DNA of 64,000 bases, taken from positions 62,001 through 126,000 of the forward strand of contig JABABI010000005.1 in assembly GCA_014238335.1 (NCBI GenBank), read 5' to 3'. Below the pieces are notes generated by a model that was not told the origin of the DNA, did not search any database, and saw only the letters and a list, made by a program, of their open reading frames with translations. How positions within the stretch are numbered: the first letter of the stretch is position 1; the number at the start of each line of letters is the position of its first letter. The position numbers and the translations under genes were made by a program. Shown here one piece after another: positions 31,255 through 40,784 of the stretch. Source of the DNA: Fuerstiella sp. (GTDB taxonomy: Bacteria > Planctomycetota > Planctomycetia > Planctomycetales > Planctomycetaceae).

Positions 31255-32379
31255 TTAATCCGCGGTCTGTCCGTCGGGCATCAGCGAGTTCACACGATGT
31301 GTCGGCACTGGCCGACCCGGCTTGAAACTCTGAGTCCGCCGGAACTCGACGACGCCACCAACGGCAGCTCCCGCAGCTGTAACCTCTTCTGTAACCAGCT
31401 TTTCCAGTAATTCCGGATCGCAGGCTACCCGGGCATTCACGATCACATCCACAGCTTTAACACGGCAGTTGGACGTCAGCGATAGCTCTGCCGTGTTCTC
31501 GCTGCTGATCAGGTTGGCGACTCCAAAGAATCCTTCCCACAGCCCGATCGTTTTTAAATGCGCCGCCTCTGCAGATTCCTCAACCAATACTTTTTTCAGT
31601 CGAGCCACGATATCCAGCAGCAGCTGGTCTAATTCGAATTCCGTCTCGGAAACCACGCGAACGCTGCTGTTCAGCCATCCCAGTTCCGCTTCGCCGTCGG
31701 CGTAAGTATCGTAATCGATATCCAGAATACGGCGTCCGAAATCTCCGTCCTGTGCCAGCCATTCCGTCAGTGCATCGAACCCCTGTCCCGTCTTTGCGGA
31801 AATTTTCAGGACGGGGCGTCCCGGGATGTGCTGGTGAATCAGTGATTCAAGTTCCTTGCTTTGAGCGTCGGTCAATTCGTCAGCCCGATTGATCAGCACG
31901 AGATCGGCTTCTTCTATCTGCTTTTTCAGAATATAGCCGGCCTTGGGTGAGAATCCGGTGCCCGCTTCATTCCGCAGAACTCGACGACCATGCGACGGTT
32001 TCAGGATCACCGCATACGGAGCGATCACGAATTCCGCATCGAACAGTTTCTTAATCGGCTGAATTACGGTGGCGACCAGATCGGTACAACTGCCGACAGG
32101 TTCGGCCAGAATAATGTCGGGACGTTTCTGCTGGCTGATCTTCTGAACGGTCGACATCAGTTCGTCAAAGTTGCAGCAAAAGCACGCGCCGGCAACTTCA
32201 CCGACATCAAACCCCAATGACCGCAGCATGTTCGTGTCGACGAGGTCGTCCGCCTGGTCGTTCGTCACGATACCGACGTTCAGTCCCTGATCCATGTAGG
32301 ACTTTGCCAGGCGAGCCAGCGTCGTGGTCTTGCCGGCGCCAAGGAATCCGCCGACCATGATGTATCGAATCTGATGCAT
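31255..32379 (-). CDS. CobW/COG0523-family GTPase, putative metallochaperone
   Basis: A 374-residue cytoplasmic G3E GTPase. The P-loop is [17 protein letters not shown] (residues 10–26), the metal-binding CxCC motif is CFCC (about 67–70), the switch segment is [11 protein letters not shown] and the guanine-binding NKxD appears as NRAD. The C-terminal region has the small beta domain expected for COG0523 proteins. Such proteins deliver Zn, Co, Ni or Fe to client enzymes; the client here is unknown. It follows the thioredoxin/PDZ protein gene by nine bases, suggesting an operon, so a role in assembling a metal or haem centre is an attractive inference. Confidence 0.9.
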   Translation of the reverse strand: MHQIRYIMVGGFLGAGKTTTLARLAKSYMDQGLNVGIVTNDQADDLVDTNMLRSLGFDVGEVAGACFCCNFDELMSTVQKISQQKRPDIILAEPVGSCTDLVATVIQPIKKLFDAEFVIAPYAVILKPSHGRRVLRNEAGTGFSPKAGYILKKQIEEADLVLINRADELTDAQSKELESLIHQHIPGRPVLKISAKTGQGFDALTEWLAQDGDFGRRILDIDYDTYADGEAELGWLNSSVRVVSETEFELDQLLLDIVARLKKVLVEESAEAAHLKTIGLWEGFFGVANLISSENTAELSLTSNCRVKAVDVIVNARVACDPELLEKLVTEEVTAAGAAVGGVVEFRRTQSFKPGRPVPTHRVNSLMPDGQTAD

Positions 32380-32388
32380 ATTTAGGAA

Positions 32389-33717
32389 TCAATCCTGCAT
32401 GGTGAGCTGTTTGGTCACCCGTTTTCCGTCACGCAACAGGGTGACGCGTATTTTCTGACGCGGTTTTGTGTGCCGCGCGCCGTAGGCGAGAAGTGCTCCG
32501 GGCGTCATCAGATCAGTCTGCCCATCGTAGGCAACGATGACGTCGCCCTTCTGAAATCCGGCACGTTTGGCGACGGCGTGCTTGCCGTATTGCCCCACGT
32601 GTTCGGCTCGCAATGCCATTGAATGGCTGCCGATGTTTAACTGCTTCCGATCCTCATCCGACAGCGTTTCCAACTTTAACCCGCCCGTCGTCATGCGCCG
32701 CAGACCCCAGGAAGACACGCGCCACGCGATGTCGTCAGCCTGCCGCCAGCCTGCGGGAAGGGGCAACGTCATATTCTGCTCCCTTCCATCACGGTTCACG
32801 ACCGCTTTCACGGATGTTCCCGCTGGATCGATGTCGTTCAGCACCCATTGCACGTCGGCGATGGACAGCAGTGGCTGTCCATTCAGCAGTTCGATGGCAT
32901 CACCGTTGCGGAATCCTGCGGCGGCAGCAGGCGAATCGGGAGCAACGCTCTTAACGGTCGCCATTTGGTCAGGGTCAAGAATCAGCCCAATCGATTTGGG
33001 GTGGGGATAAGGGTGCAGCAGTTTCTCCGGTATCGGCTTTTTCTGCTGACGATAGAAATCACGGCGCGCATCACCGATCTGGTGGCAGTGAATGCAGCTC
33101 TTCGCGACTTCGCCCTGGTAATTCAATCGGTCGGTGAATTTGTCTCGCAACGTGGGATATTTTTCCGGCGATGAAAACTCGAGCGGTTCCCCGGTTTTAC
33201 CTGCCAACAGTGCTTTGTTGGACGGATAAGACTTGTGCAGGTCCAGCGCACCCTGCAGTGCCAGCGCCAATCCTTTCAGGCTGACATCGCCGAACCATTC
33301 GGTGCGATGAGAACGCGTGCCAAAGCGGCCATAGATTGTGCGGTCAGCATTCAGCATGAACATGGCAAACGACTGATCCGTATCGTACTGAAATAACGAC
33401 AGATCAAGACCGTTCGTCGATACGACTCGTACGCACACGAACTGTTCCAGCAAGGGACGAATCACAGGATGAGTGTCAACCAGGTGGTCGTCCAGCTTGA
33501 CACATTCGTGGCACGGAATACACCGCAAGCCCACCAGGATCGGCTTCTTGGTTTTTTCAGCCTGAGCAAACGCTGCAGGCAGATCGTTGTACAGCCAGAA
33601 ACCATCAGACGTAACCTGTTCACGATCCTCACGAACCTGCTGTTCGCGAGTCTTGTTCTGCCCCGGAACGTTTGATGTCAGTAACAGCAGCAGTGGCAGT
33701 ACGAGATATGTTTTCAT
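32389..33717 (-). CDS. exported thioredoxin-fold / CxxCH / PDZ protein
   Basis: A 442-residue exported protein with an unusual domain string. The signal peptide is MKTYLVLPLLLLLTSNVPGQ. Residues about 35–150 are a thioredoxin-like domain (FAQAEKTKKPILVGLRCIPCHECVKLDD, giving CxxC plus an extra Cys). A single haem-c-type motif CIHCH lies near residue 208 within KSCIHCHQIGDARRDFYR. Two PDZ-like domains follow (about 240–320 with GFRNGDAIELLNGQPL, and 365–442 with GFQKGDVIVAYDGQ). The ATG at 33717 was chosen for the signal peptide. It is nine bases before the CobW gene in an apparent operon. Confidence 0.8.
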   Translation of the reverse strand: MKTYLVLPLLLLLTSNVPGQNKTREQQVREDREQVTSDGFWLYNDLPAAFAQAEKTKKPILVGLRCIPCHECVKLDDHLVDTHPVIRPLLEQFVCVRVVSTNGLDLSLFQYDTDQSFAMFMLNADRTIYGRFGTRSHRTEWFGDVSLKGLALALQGALDLHKSYPSNKALLAGKTGEPLEFSSPEKYPTLRDKFTDRLNYQGEVAKSCIHCHQIGDARRDFYRQQKKPIPEKLLHPYPHPKSIGLILDPDQMATVKSVAPDSPAAAAGFRNGDAIELLNGQPLLSIADVQWVLNDIDPAGTSVKAVVNRDGREQNMTLPLPAGWRQADDIAWRVSSWGLRRMTTGGLKLETLSDEDRKQLNIGSHSMALRAEHVGQYGKHAVAKRAGFQKGDVIVAYDGQTDLMTPGALLAYGARHTKPRQKIRVTLLRDGKRVTKQLTMQD

Positions 33718-33809
33718 GGACAGGCTTTCCGACGGTTTTGCACATGGTGACGCAGATTCGCAGGCCACGTTGCCTCGATCCCACTAAACCTCTTTTGACA
33801 TTCGAAACG

Positions 33810-35567
33810 TTACGTCAGCCGTCCGCAACTCACAGTCGCGGCTTTGGCAGCTTCACCGTTTCTTTCCACGGACCCCACTCCCGTGGCCAGGATGCGGCGT
33901 TTGTAGACGCAGTCCCCGCACGTGACGTACAGAGTATCACGATTCTCTCCGCCGAAAACGACGTTGCTGAGCCATGCCTTTTTGGGCCTGCGAATAATGA
34001 AGTGTACTCGACCCGGCTGATCCAGCACCTGCAATCCCAGTGCGGTCGTAACATAGGTTCGTTCCTCAGTATCAACCGTCATTCCGTCTGCGCTGGACTT
34101 CAGCTGATCGGTGACGTGCAACCGGCCATATTGCTGTTTGTGGGTCAGCGCGCCGTCGGATGCGATCCGAAACGAATAGCAGAATCGTCCACGAGTATCG
34201 GACACGGTTAACGCTGTCTGGTCCGGTGAGGTGATTATACCGTTCGGAAACTTAATGCCGGTGTCCACGACAGTCGCAGCACCATCCGGTTTGAAGTGCC
34301 ACACTTTTTTTGCCGACAGTTCTGTTACATAGCCACTGCCATTTGGCAGCACGACAATGTCGTTGGCCTTGATGTCACGCAGGAAAATCTGTTTGTTCCC
34401 GTCCGGCGTGTCCCGCACGATGTGCCCCGTACCACCTTCGCAGGCGTAGAGTTTTCCGTCGGGGCCAAACATCATTCCGTTGGCCGCCCCGCTGTTTTCT
34501 GCAAAGACAGACACCTTGCCTTTGTTGTCAATCCTGTGAATGCGGCTGTTGGGAATGTCGGTAAAGAAGACATCGCCAGCGTCGCTGACCGCAGGCCCTT
34601 CCGTGAATCGGTGTCCGTTGCTGACAAGCTGCCAGTCTTCATCTTTAATCAGCAGATTCGTGCGTCGTGGTTTGTCTGCGACGTTCGTAATCGGATTCGG
34701 ATAGTCTCGCCACAACCACTGCAAAGCTTCCGGAATAATAGCGGCACCGTGTTTGCCGTTGTGTCTGCCTGCGCCCCAGACGTGTTTCACGTCATCCCCC
34801 GAAAACTGCAGTGCCGACAGCATGGTCGGATTGGCGTTCCACCAGCTGCCACCATAAATATCAAGGTCAGTACTGCCGTCCTGCAGAAGTATTCGCAGCG
34901 GCTTTGGTTCTGTCTTCCGCACCAGAATTGGATATTCGTTGCCGCCCCGCAATCCGACATAAGTCCCAACAGTGCTGAAGATTCTCCGAAATGCATCCGG
35001 ACGTTCCCATGCCGCCGTGAAGGCACAAATGGCTCTCGAGCTGCTGCCCGCGATGCAGTGGTCATTGGGGTCGTCGCTGAACGTGTATGTCTTCGCGACT
35101 TCCGGCAGCAGCTCTTCGATCAAAAACCGAGCGTAACGATCACCCACCGCGTCGTATTCAAAGCTGCGGTTGTAGCGAGGCTGCGCATCATCGCTGGCGG
35201 CGGGAACAATTCCCGGAGTCACGAACACGCCCAGCTGCACGGCCACGACGCCGCTGTGAATCATATTGTCCAGCACTGTGGGCCGTCGCCAGCCTTTGGC
35301 CTTGTTGTAACCGTCCTGCACGACCATCCGGCAGGGTTTCTTTGCTGCGTCGTATTGCGCGGGAACGTAGACCCAATACTGTCGAACAGTCCCGGGAAAG
35401 ATCGTGCTGCGGAACTCGTGCGGACGGTCGATCGCGCCGTGTGGAATGTCATCGTTGGCCACAGCTTCCGGGGGAACGGGATAGTTCTCCTGCCGGCCAC
35501 GGACACAATCAAGCAATGCCGTATTCAGGAACGTGACGGCGAAAAACATTACGAGAACACGGACCAT
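33810..35567 (-). CDS. exported esterase (Fes/enterochelin-esterase-like) fused to SMP-30/gluconolactonase propeller
   Basis: A 585-residue exported two-domain protein. After a short hydrophobic signal (MVRVLVMFFAVTFLNTALLDC) residues about 45–310 form an alpha/beta-hydrolase of the enterochelin/feruloyl-esterase type (TIFPGTVRQYWVYVPAQY, RYNRSFEYDAVGDRYARFL). The nucleophile elbow reads GSSSR (Gly174–Arg178) instead of GxSxG-like GSSSG. Residues about 320–585 form an SMP-30/gluconolactonase beta-propeller (FTEGPAVSDAGDVFFTDIPNSRI, NGMMFGPDGKLYACEGG, FPNGIITSPDQTALTVSD). A related protein with two esterase domains is encoded at 58765–61389. It may cleave an ester and then a lactone from one saccharide; that is inference. 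Confidence 0.85.
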   Translation of the reverse strand: MVRVLVMFFAVTFLNTALLDCVRGRQENYPVPPEAVANDDIPHGAIDRPHEFRSTIFPGTVRQYWVYVPAQYDAAKKPCRMVVQDGYNKAKGWRRPTVLDNMIHSGVVAVQLGVFVTPGIVPAASDDAQPRYNRSFEYDAVGDRYARFLIEELLPEVAKTYTFSDDPNDHCIAGSSSRAICAFTAAWERPDAFRRIFSTVGTYVGLRGGNEYPILVRKTEPKPLRILLQDGSTDLDIYGGSWWNANPTMLSALQFSGDDVKHVWGAGRHNGKHGAAIIPEALQWLWRDYPNPITNVADKPRRTNLLIKDEDWQLVSNGHRFTEGPAVSDAGDVFFTDIPNSRIHRIDNKGKVSVFAENSGAANGMMFGPDGKLYACEGGTGHIVRDTPDGNKQIFLRDIKANDIVVLPNGSGYVTELSAKKVWHFKPDGAATVVDTGIKFPNGIITSPDQTALTVSDTRGRFCYSFRIASDGALTHKQQYGRLHVTDQLKSSADGMTVDTEERTYVTTALGLQVLDQPGRVHFIIRRPKKAWLSNVVFGGENRDTLYVTCGDCVYKRRILATGVGSVERNGEAAKAATVSCGRLT

Positions 35568-35725
35568 TGATAATCGCTTCCGGATGAAATGTGTACTTAT
35601 CGGTTCGTGATACAAGCCCCGCAGCACAAGCAAGTGTGTTTCTCAATCGCACGATACCCACTCGCTTGCGTTTTGAGCTATGGCAGCCACCGCAGCAACT
35701 TCAAAATCAGATAATGCCGATATCA

Positions 35726-38700
35726 CTAATCGATGGGCTCCGCATCGTTCTCCACGATTTCCACACCACACAGAATTGCACGACCGTGAACGGGACTGAG
35801 GTCAATCTTCACGCTGGAGTCCGCTTCGACATCACGGACTTCCCGGACGATCGCACGGTTGCGTCCACCGGACTCCTTCGCAATATCAAGTTGTTCGATC
35901 ACCGTGTTTCCCTGAACAGAGACGCTGAACACTCGATCGCCGACAGCGACCGGATCAGGCTCACTGAAGTGCAGCCGGACTGTGTACCGATTCGCCTTCG
36001 AATCACTTTTACCCAGACGAATCGTCACTGATGTCAGCCCCTCGACACCGGAGCCGGCGACCCAGGTTTTGCCGTCGCCGCTGAGCAGCGAGGAATGCTG
36101 ACGGAACTTTCGGATTTGATCACCTTTCAGGTCTACAGAAACGCTGGGTGAGGAACCACCCACGCTGGGTGCGTCAAACCACATTGTTCCGTTGTCAGCC
36201 ATCCGGTCGCCAGGTGCCGCCAGATTGATTCCCACACGACGAATTCGATCCTGCTTTGGATCCAGAGACAACGCGCTGTAGCTCCACACTTCAGATTCCG
36301 GAAGGTGAACCAGTGACAGCGAAGTAAACAGCGAGTATCCGCATACACAGCCGTGGGCGAAGTTCGGAGCGTTCAAAACGCCGTTGGCCGGAATCAGGCT
36401 GTTCCGGCAGCCGGAGCGGAACCCATTCAGGCGCGACGTTTCTCCGGACTCGATATCGCAGAAACCAGCCGAAGCCGCTCGAAACGTCATCAGGTGGGGG
36501 CTGGCGATGGCATAGTTGCAGTGATGTCCCGCTTTGGTGAATTGCCAGTCGACTTCTTTATCCGTTAATGGATGGACCCGAGGCACGGGTTCGCCGGTTT
36601 CCAAATTCCATGACAGCCCGGGACCGCGCTGATCCAGCACTCGGTCGTTCCAGATAATGACTCGGTCCCAATAACTTTCCGGATGCCCCTTGAAGCCCTG
36701 TCCTTCTGCATATTGCTTCCACAGCAGTTCTCCGGACTTGCCGCGAAAGGCCATGACATGTTTCTTGTTGGTTAACAGCAGTACGTCATGTTCGACGGAA
36801 TACGAAACCCACGTGCCAATAATGTCGGTGTACTCTTTCCACAGCTCTTTGCCTGTCTGCAGATCGATGGCTTTGAGATGACGGATGTCGGAAGCTTTCG
36901 GGATCAGCCCGCGACGTTTCCAGTCCTGATAGAAGTTCTCCAGCGCACCATCGAAGCAGAAAATCTTATCTGCACCCACAGATATGACAGGGAAGCTGGC
37001 TTCCGCTTCATGTGACCAGATTCGTTTGCCGTCGTGGCGGTTGAGTGCCACGATCTCGACGGGGGATCTCTGTCCGGCCAGCAGCTTGCGGGCATCGGGA
37101 AGTTTCTCTTTATCAGCGTCAAGCGTACGGAAGACGACAGCAATCAGCAGATCGTCCTTCACTCGGATACGCCCCCAGTCGTCCGCCGGGTCAGGCAATT
37201 TAAATTTCGCCAGCTGCTTTCCGGTGGCCGGATCGAGCCGCAGACAGCTCTTTTCATGAACCAGGTAGATGGAGTCCTCGACGACCAGAAAATGAAATCC
37301 CGACAGATGTTTTTCAAAGTCGTTACCACGACGGCCTGCTCGATAATCGTCGTCATCCTTCAGCGGTATCTGCCAGAGAATCCGCCCCGTGTACACATCG
37401 ACAGCTGTCATTTTTCCGGGCCCCTGAATAAACATTCGCCCGCCAATGACCGCCATGCTGGGTCCCCAGAAATGACGGTTGTAAAACAGGCTGCCATCGG
37501 AAGCCGGCCCACCGAACCACAGAACTCCCAGCGGCGCCTTCACCAGCTGATCATGAGACATCAGCGTGTTCGACTCGTCGCCGTACTCGTGTGTCCAGTC
37601 GGCCGAACCCGGCAACGCCCCGCTTCGTATGAGCAGCGAGTAGTCGCCCGACCGTGCGATTTCGGCCCTGACGAGTTTTGTCTCAGCGATCAGCTTCGCG
37701 AAGGAAGCATGCTGGCTGTCATTGCCGGGCAGAAACGCGGTGCCACCGTAAGGACGCAGACAGGCGAAGAGCGTATGCAGCGATTCCGGCTTGTCCGTGA
37801 AACCATAACGTTGTGGTTCTTCGCATACGACGACTGACGCCATGTACGGTGGAAGATTGAATTTGGCAGGATCACCGGCGTGCGCTACGACGCGAGTTCC
37901 GTACAGGCCTGCGTCATCATAGTGCCGGCGCAATTGGGTTACACGTTTCGGATCGGGATCGATAACAATGATCCGCAGATCTGACTGCCGGACGAGTTCG
38001 CGGATCAGGCCGCCGGTACCGATTCCCATGGCCACACAATAGCTGTCTTCCGGATTCGCGCGACTAAGCAGGCTGGCAACCCGTTCAGACCAGTCCGAAG
38101 ATTCTTCGACCTGCTGCTGACTTTCCGTTCTGTTGCGTGGCTCAACCGACTCTGCACCGAAACAATGCATGCGACCATCTGCTGTCACAACGACCAGATG
38201 TCCGTTGGCAGCCACCATGGATGCCGGCGTTCCACTGACTTCCGTTTTCCATGAGACACGGGCAGCCGTGTCACCGGCAGGCAGGTCGATCGCAAACACG
38301 ACCTTACCCTGGTGACCGTACAGACGCCTGCCGGCTTTGATATCAACCAGCAGCGGATTGGCTGCCAGCCATGTTTCGTAGTCTGTCTTTGGGAGATCGA
38401 GAATCTGATCGTTGGGCACGGCCCATGCCTGAGTCAGTACGGAGACTTTTGTTTTTTTCCCGCGGCGATCGGTACGCTCGATCTCCTGAGGACTTGTCAG
38501 ATCGTATGCCACCACCTTTCCGTTTTCGCCGGCGTAGATCATGTCGTTCCCAAGAACGGGCGTGCGCAGGCTCATGCCAAGTTGTCGCTTGCCCTTCGTG
38601 TCAAAGGTCACCGTTCCGTGGAACAACCACTGCCCGGTTGTGGCCACGTGATAATTGGTCACAGCGCTGGTCGAATACTGAAATTTTTCAAATCCACCGG

Positions 38701-39463
38701 TCCCGCGATTTCGGGAACCCACGACGGACCTGCCCTGCGGGATCAACACTCGGGCATCATTGGCAGCAAGATAACCCTGTGGCGTCATGTCGTTCAGTGT
38801 GACAACGTCGTGCCGGGGCGGCGTGACTGCCGGCCTGGATTCAACAAGCTCACCGGTGGCTGCATCGACCGCATACAAGAATGTGCCTTCGAACGGCCAG
38901 ACTCCCGCAGTGAACTGAATCTGATCATCCACGAGCACCGGGCCACCTCGGACCGGCCACACGGAAATCAGTCGTTCGTTACCAATTACGTGGCGATCAT
39001 TGGGAGCTGCGCGAAATCGCCACAGCAGTTCTCCGCTGTCGGCCGTCAGGCAGTACAGAGCCCCGTCGTCCGCACCGAAGTAGACTTTGCCTTCAGATAG
39101 AACGGGGGCGAACCTAACCGGACCATCCGTAAAGAAACGCCAGCGGTATTTGCCGGTCACAAGGTCCACTGCTGTTACCGAATCGTTGCGGGATGATCCA
39201 TAATACAACGTCGATCCGGCAATCACCGGCTCGTACGTCGCATCGAAGTGCAGACGCGGATCTTCCGGCCACGCGGGTTTCAGGTCTGGCAGTGCGAGCG
39301 TCCATTGTGGATGCAACTGTTCCGCCAGTTGCTCGGAGGTCGTGGCACTCCGTCGTGCGTCAGATCGCCATGTCGGCCAGTCCGCAGCGTTGATCTGCGT
39401 CGTTGAGGCCAGGCACGGTGCCATGAACATCAGACCGAATGCGGTTGCAAAGTTTCGATTCAT
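35726..39463 (-). CDS. very large exported PQQ-like beta-propeller protein with embedded methyltransferase-like domain and malectin-like C-terminus
   Basis: A 1245-residue protein. The ATG at 39463 has an AGAAGG ribosome-binding site and a signal peptide (FATAFGLMFMAPCLASTTQINA). Residues about 28–440 carry PQQ-type propeller repeats (TAVDLVTGKYRWRF, LYCLTADSGELLWRF). Residues about 455–625 look like a Rossmann-type SAM-dependent methyltransferase: VAMGIGTGGLIREL (motif I, about 477–490), IIVIDPDPKRVTQLRRHY, and RVVAHAGDPAKFNLPPYMASVVVCEEP. A second set of propeller repeats follows (about 640–1080; VDVYTGRILWQIPL, LRLDPATGKQLAKF). The last 150 residues resemble a malectin/carbohydrate-binding-like beta-sandwich. 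Such an enzyme fold on the outside of the cytoplasm is odd, since SAM is cytoplasmic. Confidence 0.8.
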   Translation of the reverse strand: MNRNFATAFGLMFMAPCLASTTQINAADWPTWRSDARRSATTSEQLAEQLHPQWTLALPDLKPAWPEDPRLHFDATYEPVIAGSTLYYGSSRNDSVTAVDLVTGKYRWRFFTDGPVRFAPVLSEGKVYFGADDGALYCLTADSGELLWRFRAAPNDRHVIGNERLISVWPVRGGPVLVDDQIQFTAGVWPFEGTFLYAVDAATGELVESRPAVTPPRHDVVTLNDMTPQGYLAANDARVLIPQGRSVVGSRNRGTGGFEKFQYSTSAVTNYHVATTGQWLFHGTVTFDTKGKRQLGMSLRTPVLGNDMIYAGENGKVVAYDLTSPQEIERTDRRGKKTKVSVLTQAWAVPNDQILDLPKTDYETWLAANPLLVDIKAGRRLYGHQGKVVFAIDLPAGDTAARVSWKTEVSGTPASMVAANGHLVVVTADGRMHCFGAESVEPRNRTESQQQVEESSDWSERVASLLSRANPEDSYCVAMGIGTGGLIRELVRQSDLRIIVIDPDPKRVTQLRRHYDDAGLYGTRVVAHAGDPAKFNLPPYMASVVVCEEPQRYGFTDKPESLHTLFACLRPYGGTAFLPGNDSQHASFAKLIAETKLVRAEIARSGDYSLLIRSGALPGSADWTHEYGDESNTLMSHDQLVKAPLGVLWFGGPASDGSLFYNRHFWGPSMAVIGGRMFIQGPGKMTAVDVYTGRILWQIPLKDDDDYRAGRRGNDFEKHLSGFHFLVVEDSIYLVHEKSCLRLDPATGKQLAKFKLPDPADDWGRIRVKDDLLIAVVFRTLDADKEKLPDARKLLAGQRSPVEIVALNRHDGKRIWSHEAEASFPVISVGADKIFCFDGALENFYQDWKRRGLIPKASDIRHLKAIDLQTGKELWKEYTDIIGTWVSYSVEHDVLLLTNKKHVMAFRGKSGELLWKQYAEGQGFKGHPESYWDRVIIWNDRVLDQRGPGLSWNLETGEPVPRVHPLTDKEVDWQFTKAGHHCNYAIASPHLMTFRAASAGFCDIESGETSRLNGFRSGCRNSLIPANGVLNAPNFAHGCVCGYSLFTSLSLVHLPESEVWSYSALSLDPKQDRIRRVGINLAAPGDRMADNGTMWFDAPSVGGSSPSVSVDLKGDQIRKFRQHSSLLSGDGKTWVAGSGVEGLTSVTIRLGKSDSKANRYTVRLHFSEPDPVAVGDRVFSVSVQGNTVIEQLDIAKESGGRNRAIVREVRDVEADSSVKIDLSPVHGRAILCGVEIVENDAEPID

Positions 39464-39606
39464 GATTACCTTCTCTGCACAGTTCAGGAATTCCCGACGG
39501 AACATCAGCTTGCAGCTGTGGGCGTCAGCCTGCAGAACCAAGCTTGATTCATACCACAGCCGCGACACAGGTGACAGCAACTACGGCGAGGACAAGAGGG
39601 GACCGC

Positions 39607-39662
39607 AGTCTTTTTCGGACGAACGATATTTTGGCTCAAGCTGTATCCGGCCGAAAAAGACT
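39607..39662. promoter_or_regulatory. 12-base inverted repeat in a divergent intergenic region
   Basis: AGTCTTTTTCGG (39607–39618) and its exact complement CCGAAAAAGACT (39651–39662) are separated by 32 bases, between the divergent starts of the PQQ protein (39463) and the oxidoreductase (39726). It could be an operator pair or a hairpin in the oxidoreductase leader. Confidence 0.45.
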
Positions 39663-39725
39663 CCCGACCCTTACGATTTACAATGGTGCCCAGTGAGCCC
39701 GGAAAACGAACGACAGGATTGAAAA

Positions 39726-40772
39726 ATGAATGCGATTCGAGTGGGAATTATCGGACTGGGAGCAAACACACGGTTGCGGCATGTGCCGGGGCTGCAGGCC
39801 TGTGACGACGTCGAAATCGTGAGTGTCTGCAACCGCCGACCGGAATCGACCGGAAAAGCGGCCGACGAATTCGGGATTGCCAAAACTTTCGACAAGTGGC
39901 AGGACCTCGTCGCCGACGCGGACATCGATGCTGTGGTGATTGGCACATGGCCGTATCTGCACCGTGACATCACGGTCGCCGCACTGCAGGCGGGGAAGCA
40001 CGTGCTCGTGGAAGCCCGCATGGCCCGCAACGCGGCAGAATCGCATCAGATGCTTAAAGCGAGCCGGCAGAATGACCACCTTGTCGCTCAAATCGTGCCC
40101 AGTCCATTTGGTTTGCGAGTTCACCAGACAGTCAGGCAACTGCTGGCCGACGGTTACGTAGGCGAGTTGCGTGAAGTTGTCGTCCTGGGCTGCAATGCGG
40201 CGAATGCGAATCCTGCAATACCGCTGCATTGGCGTCAGTCTGCAGAGCTGAGCGGGTTGAACATGCTGGCCATGGGAATCCTGCACGAAACGCTAATCCG
40301 GTGGGTGCCCGATCCCGTGCGTGTGCTCGCACAAACACAGATCTTCACCGCGCAACGCCCTGTCGCGGAAACTGGTGAACCGTCCGACGTGGGTACGCCG
40401 GACAGTGTCCATGTCCTGACTGAACTGCCCGGCGGGGCCCGCGGGATCTATCATCTGAGCAGCGTCACTCATCATGCACCGCCTCTGCAGATTCGCATCT
40501 TCGGCAGTGAAGGTACTCTGCAGTACCTGTGCGGTGCCGACGATCAACTGCTGGGTGCTCGCAAAGACGAAGGCGAGCTGACAGAGATTCAGATACCAGT
40601 GGAAAAGCAGGGTCGCTGGCGCGTCGAAGCAGATTTCATCGACGCCATTCGCGGCAACAGGTCGGTCGAATTCACAGACTTCGCAACGGGCGTGCGCTAC
40701 ATGGAATTCACCGAAGCCGTCGCACAAAGTGCGGCCCGTGGACAGGCGATTGGGTTGCCACTGGAAGGATGA
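39726..40772 (+). CDS. Gfo/Idh/MocA-family oxidoreductase
   Basis: A 348-residue NAD(P)-dependent oxidoreductase of the Gfo/Idh/MocA group, acting on sugars or cyclitols. The N-terminal Rossmann fold has VGIIGLGANTRLRHVPGL (residues 6–23) and VEIVSVCNRRPE. The usual EKP motif, whose Lys helps catalysis, reads EAR (GKHVLVEARMA). The C-terminal beta-sheet domain is complete (RIFGSEGTLQYLCGADDQ ... FIDAIRGNRSVEFTDFATGVRYMEF). There is no signal peptide. The gene is convergent with the second sulfatase gene, and a 17-base-arm hairpin separates their ends. Confidence 0.87.
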   Translation: MNAIRVGIIGLGANTRLRHVPGLQACDDVEIVSVCNRRPESTGKAADEFGIAKTFDKWQDLVADADIDAVVIGTWPYLHRDITVAALQAGKHVLVEARMARNAAESHQMLKASRQNDHLVAQIVPSPFGLRVHQTVRQLLADGYVGELREVVVLGCNAANANPAIPLHWRQSAELSGLNMLAMGILHETLIRWVPDPVRVLAQTQIFTAQRPVAETGEPSDVGTPDSVHVLTELPGGARGIYHLSSVTHHAPPLQIRIFGSEGTLQYLCGADDQLLGARKDEGELTEIQIPVEKQGRWRVEADFIDAIRGNRSVEFTDFATGVRYMEFTEAVAQSAARGQAIGLPLEG

Positions 40773-40784
40773 GAAAATCGACGT

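Noticed and set aside
34296..35570. Long open frame on the plus strand opposite the esterase–SMP-30 gene
   Set aside because: It lies wholly antisense to a gene with clear domain motifs, has no recognisable motif itself and reflects the codon bias of the real gene.
37034..39100. Several 200–260-codon plus-strand frames opposite the giant PQQ protein
   Set aside because: The minus-strand frame is uninterrupted for 1245 codons and carries clear propeller repeats; the opposite frames are by-products.
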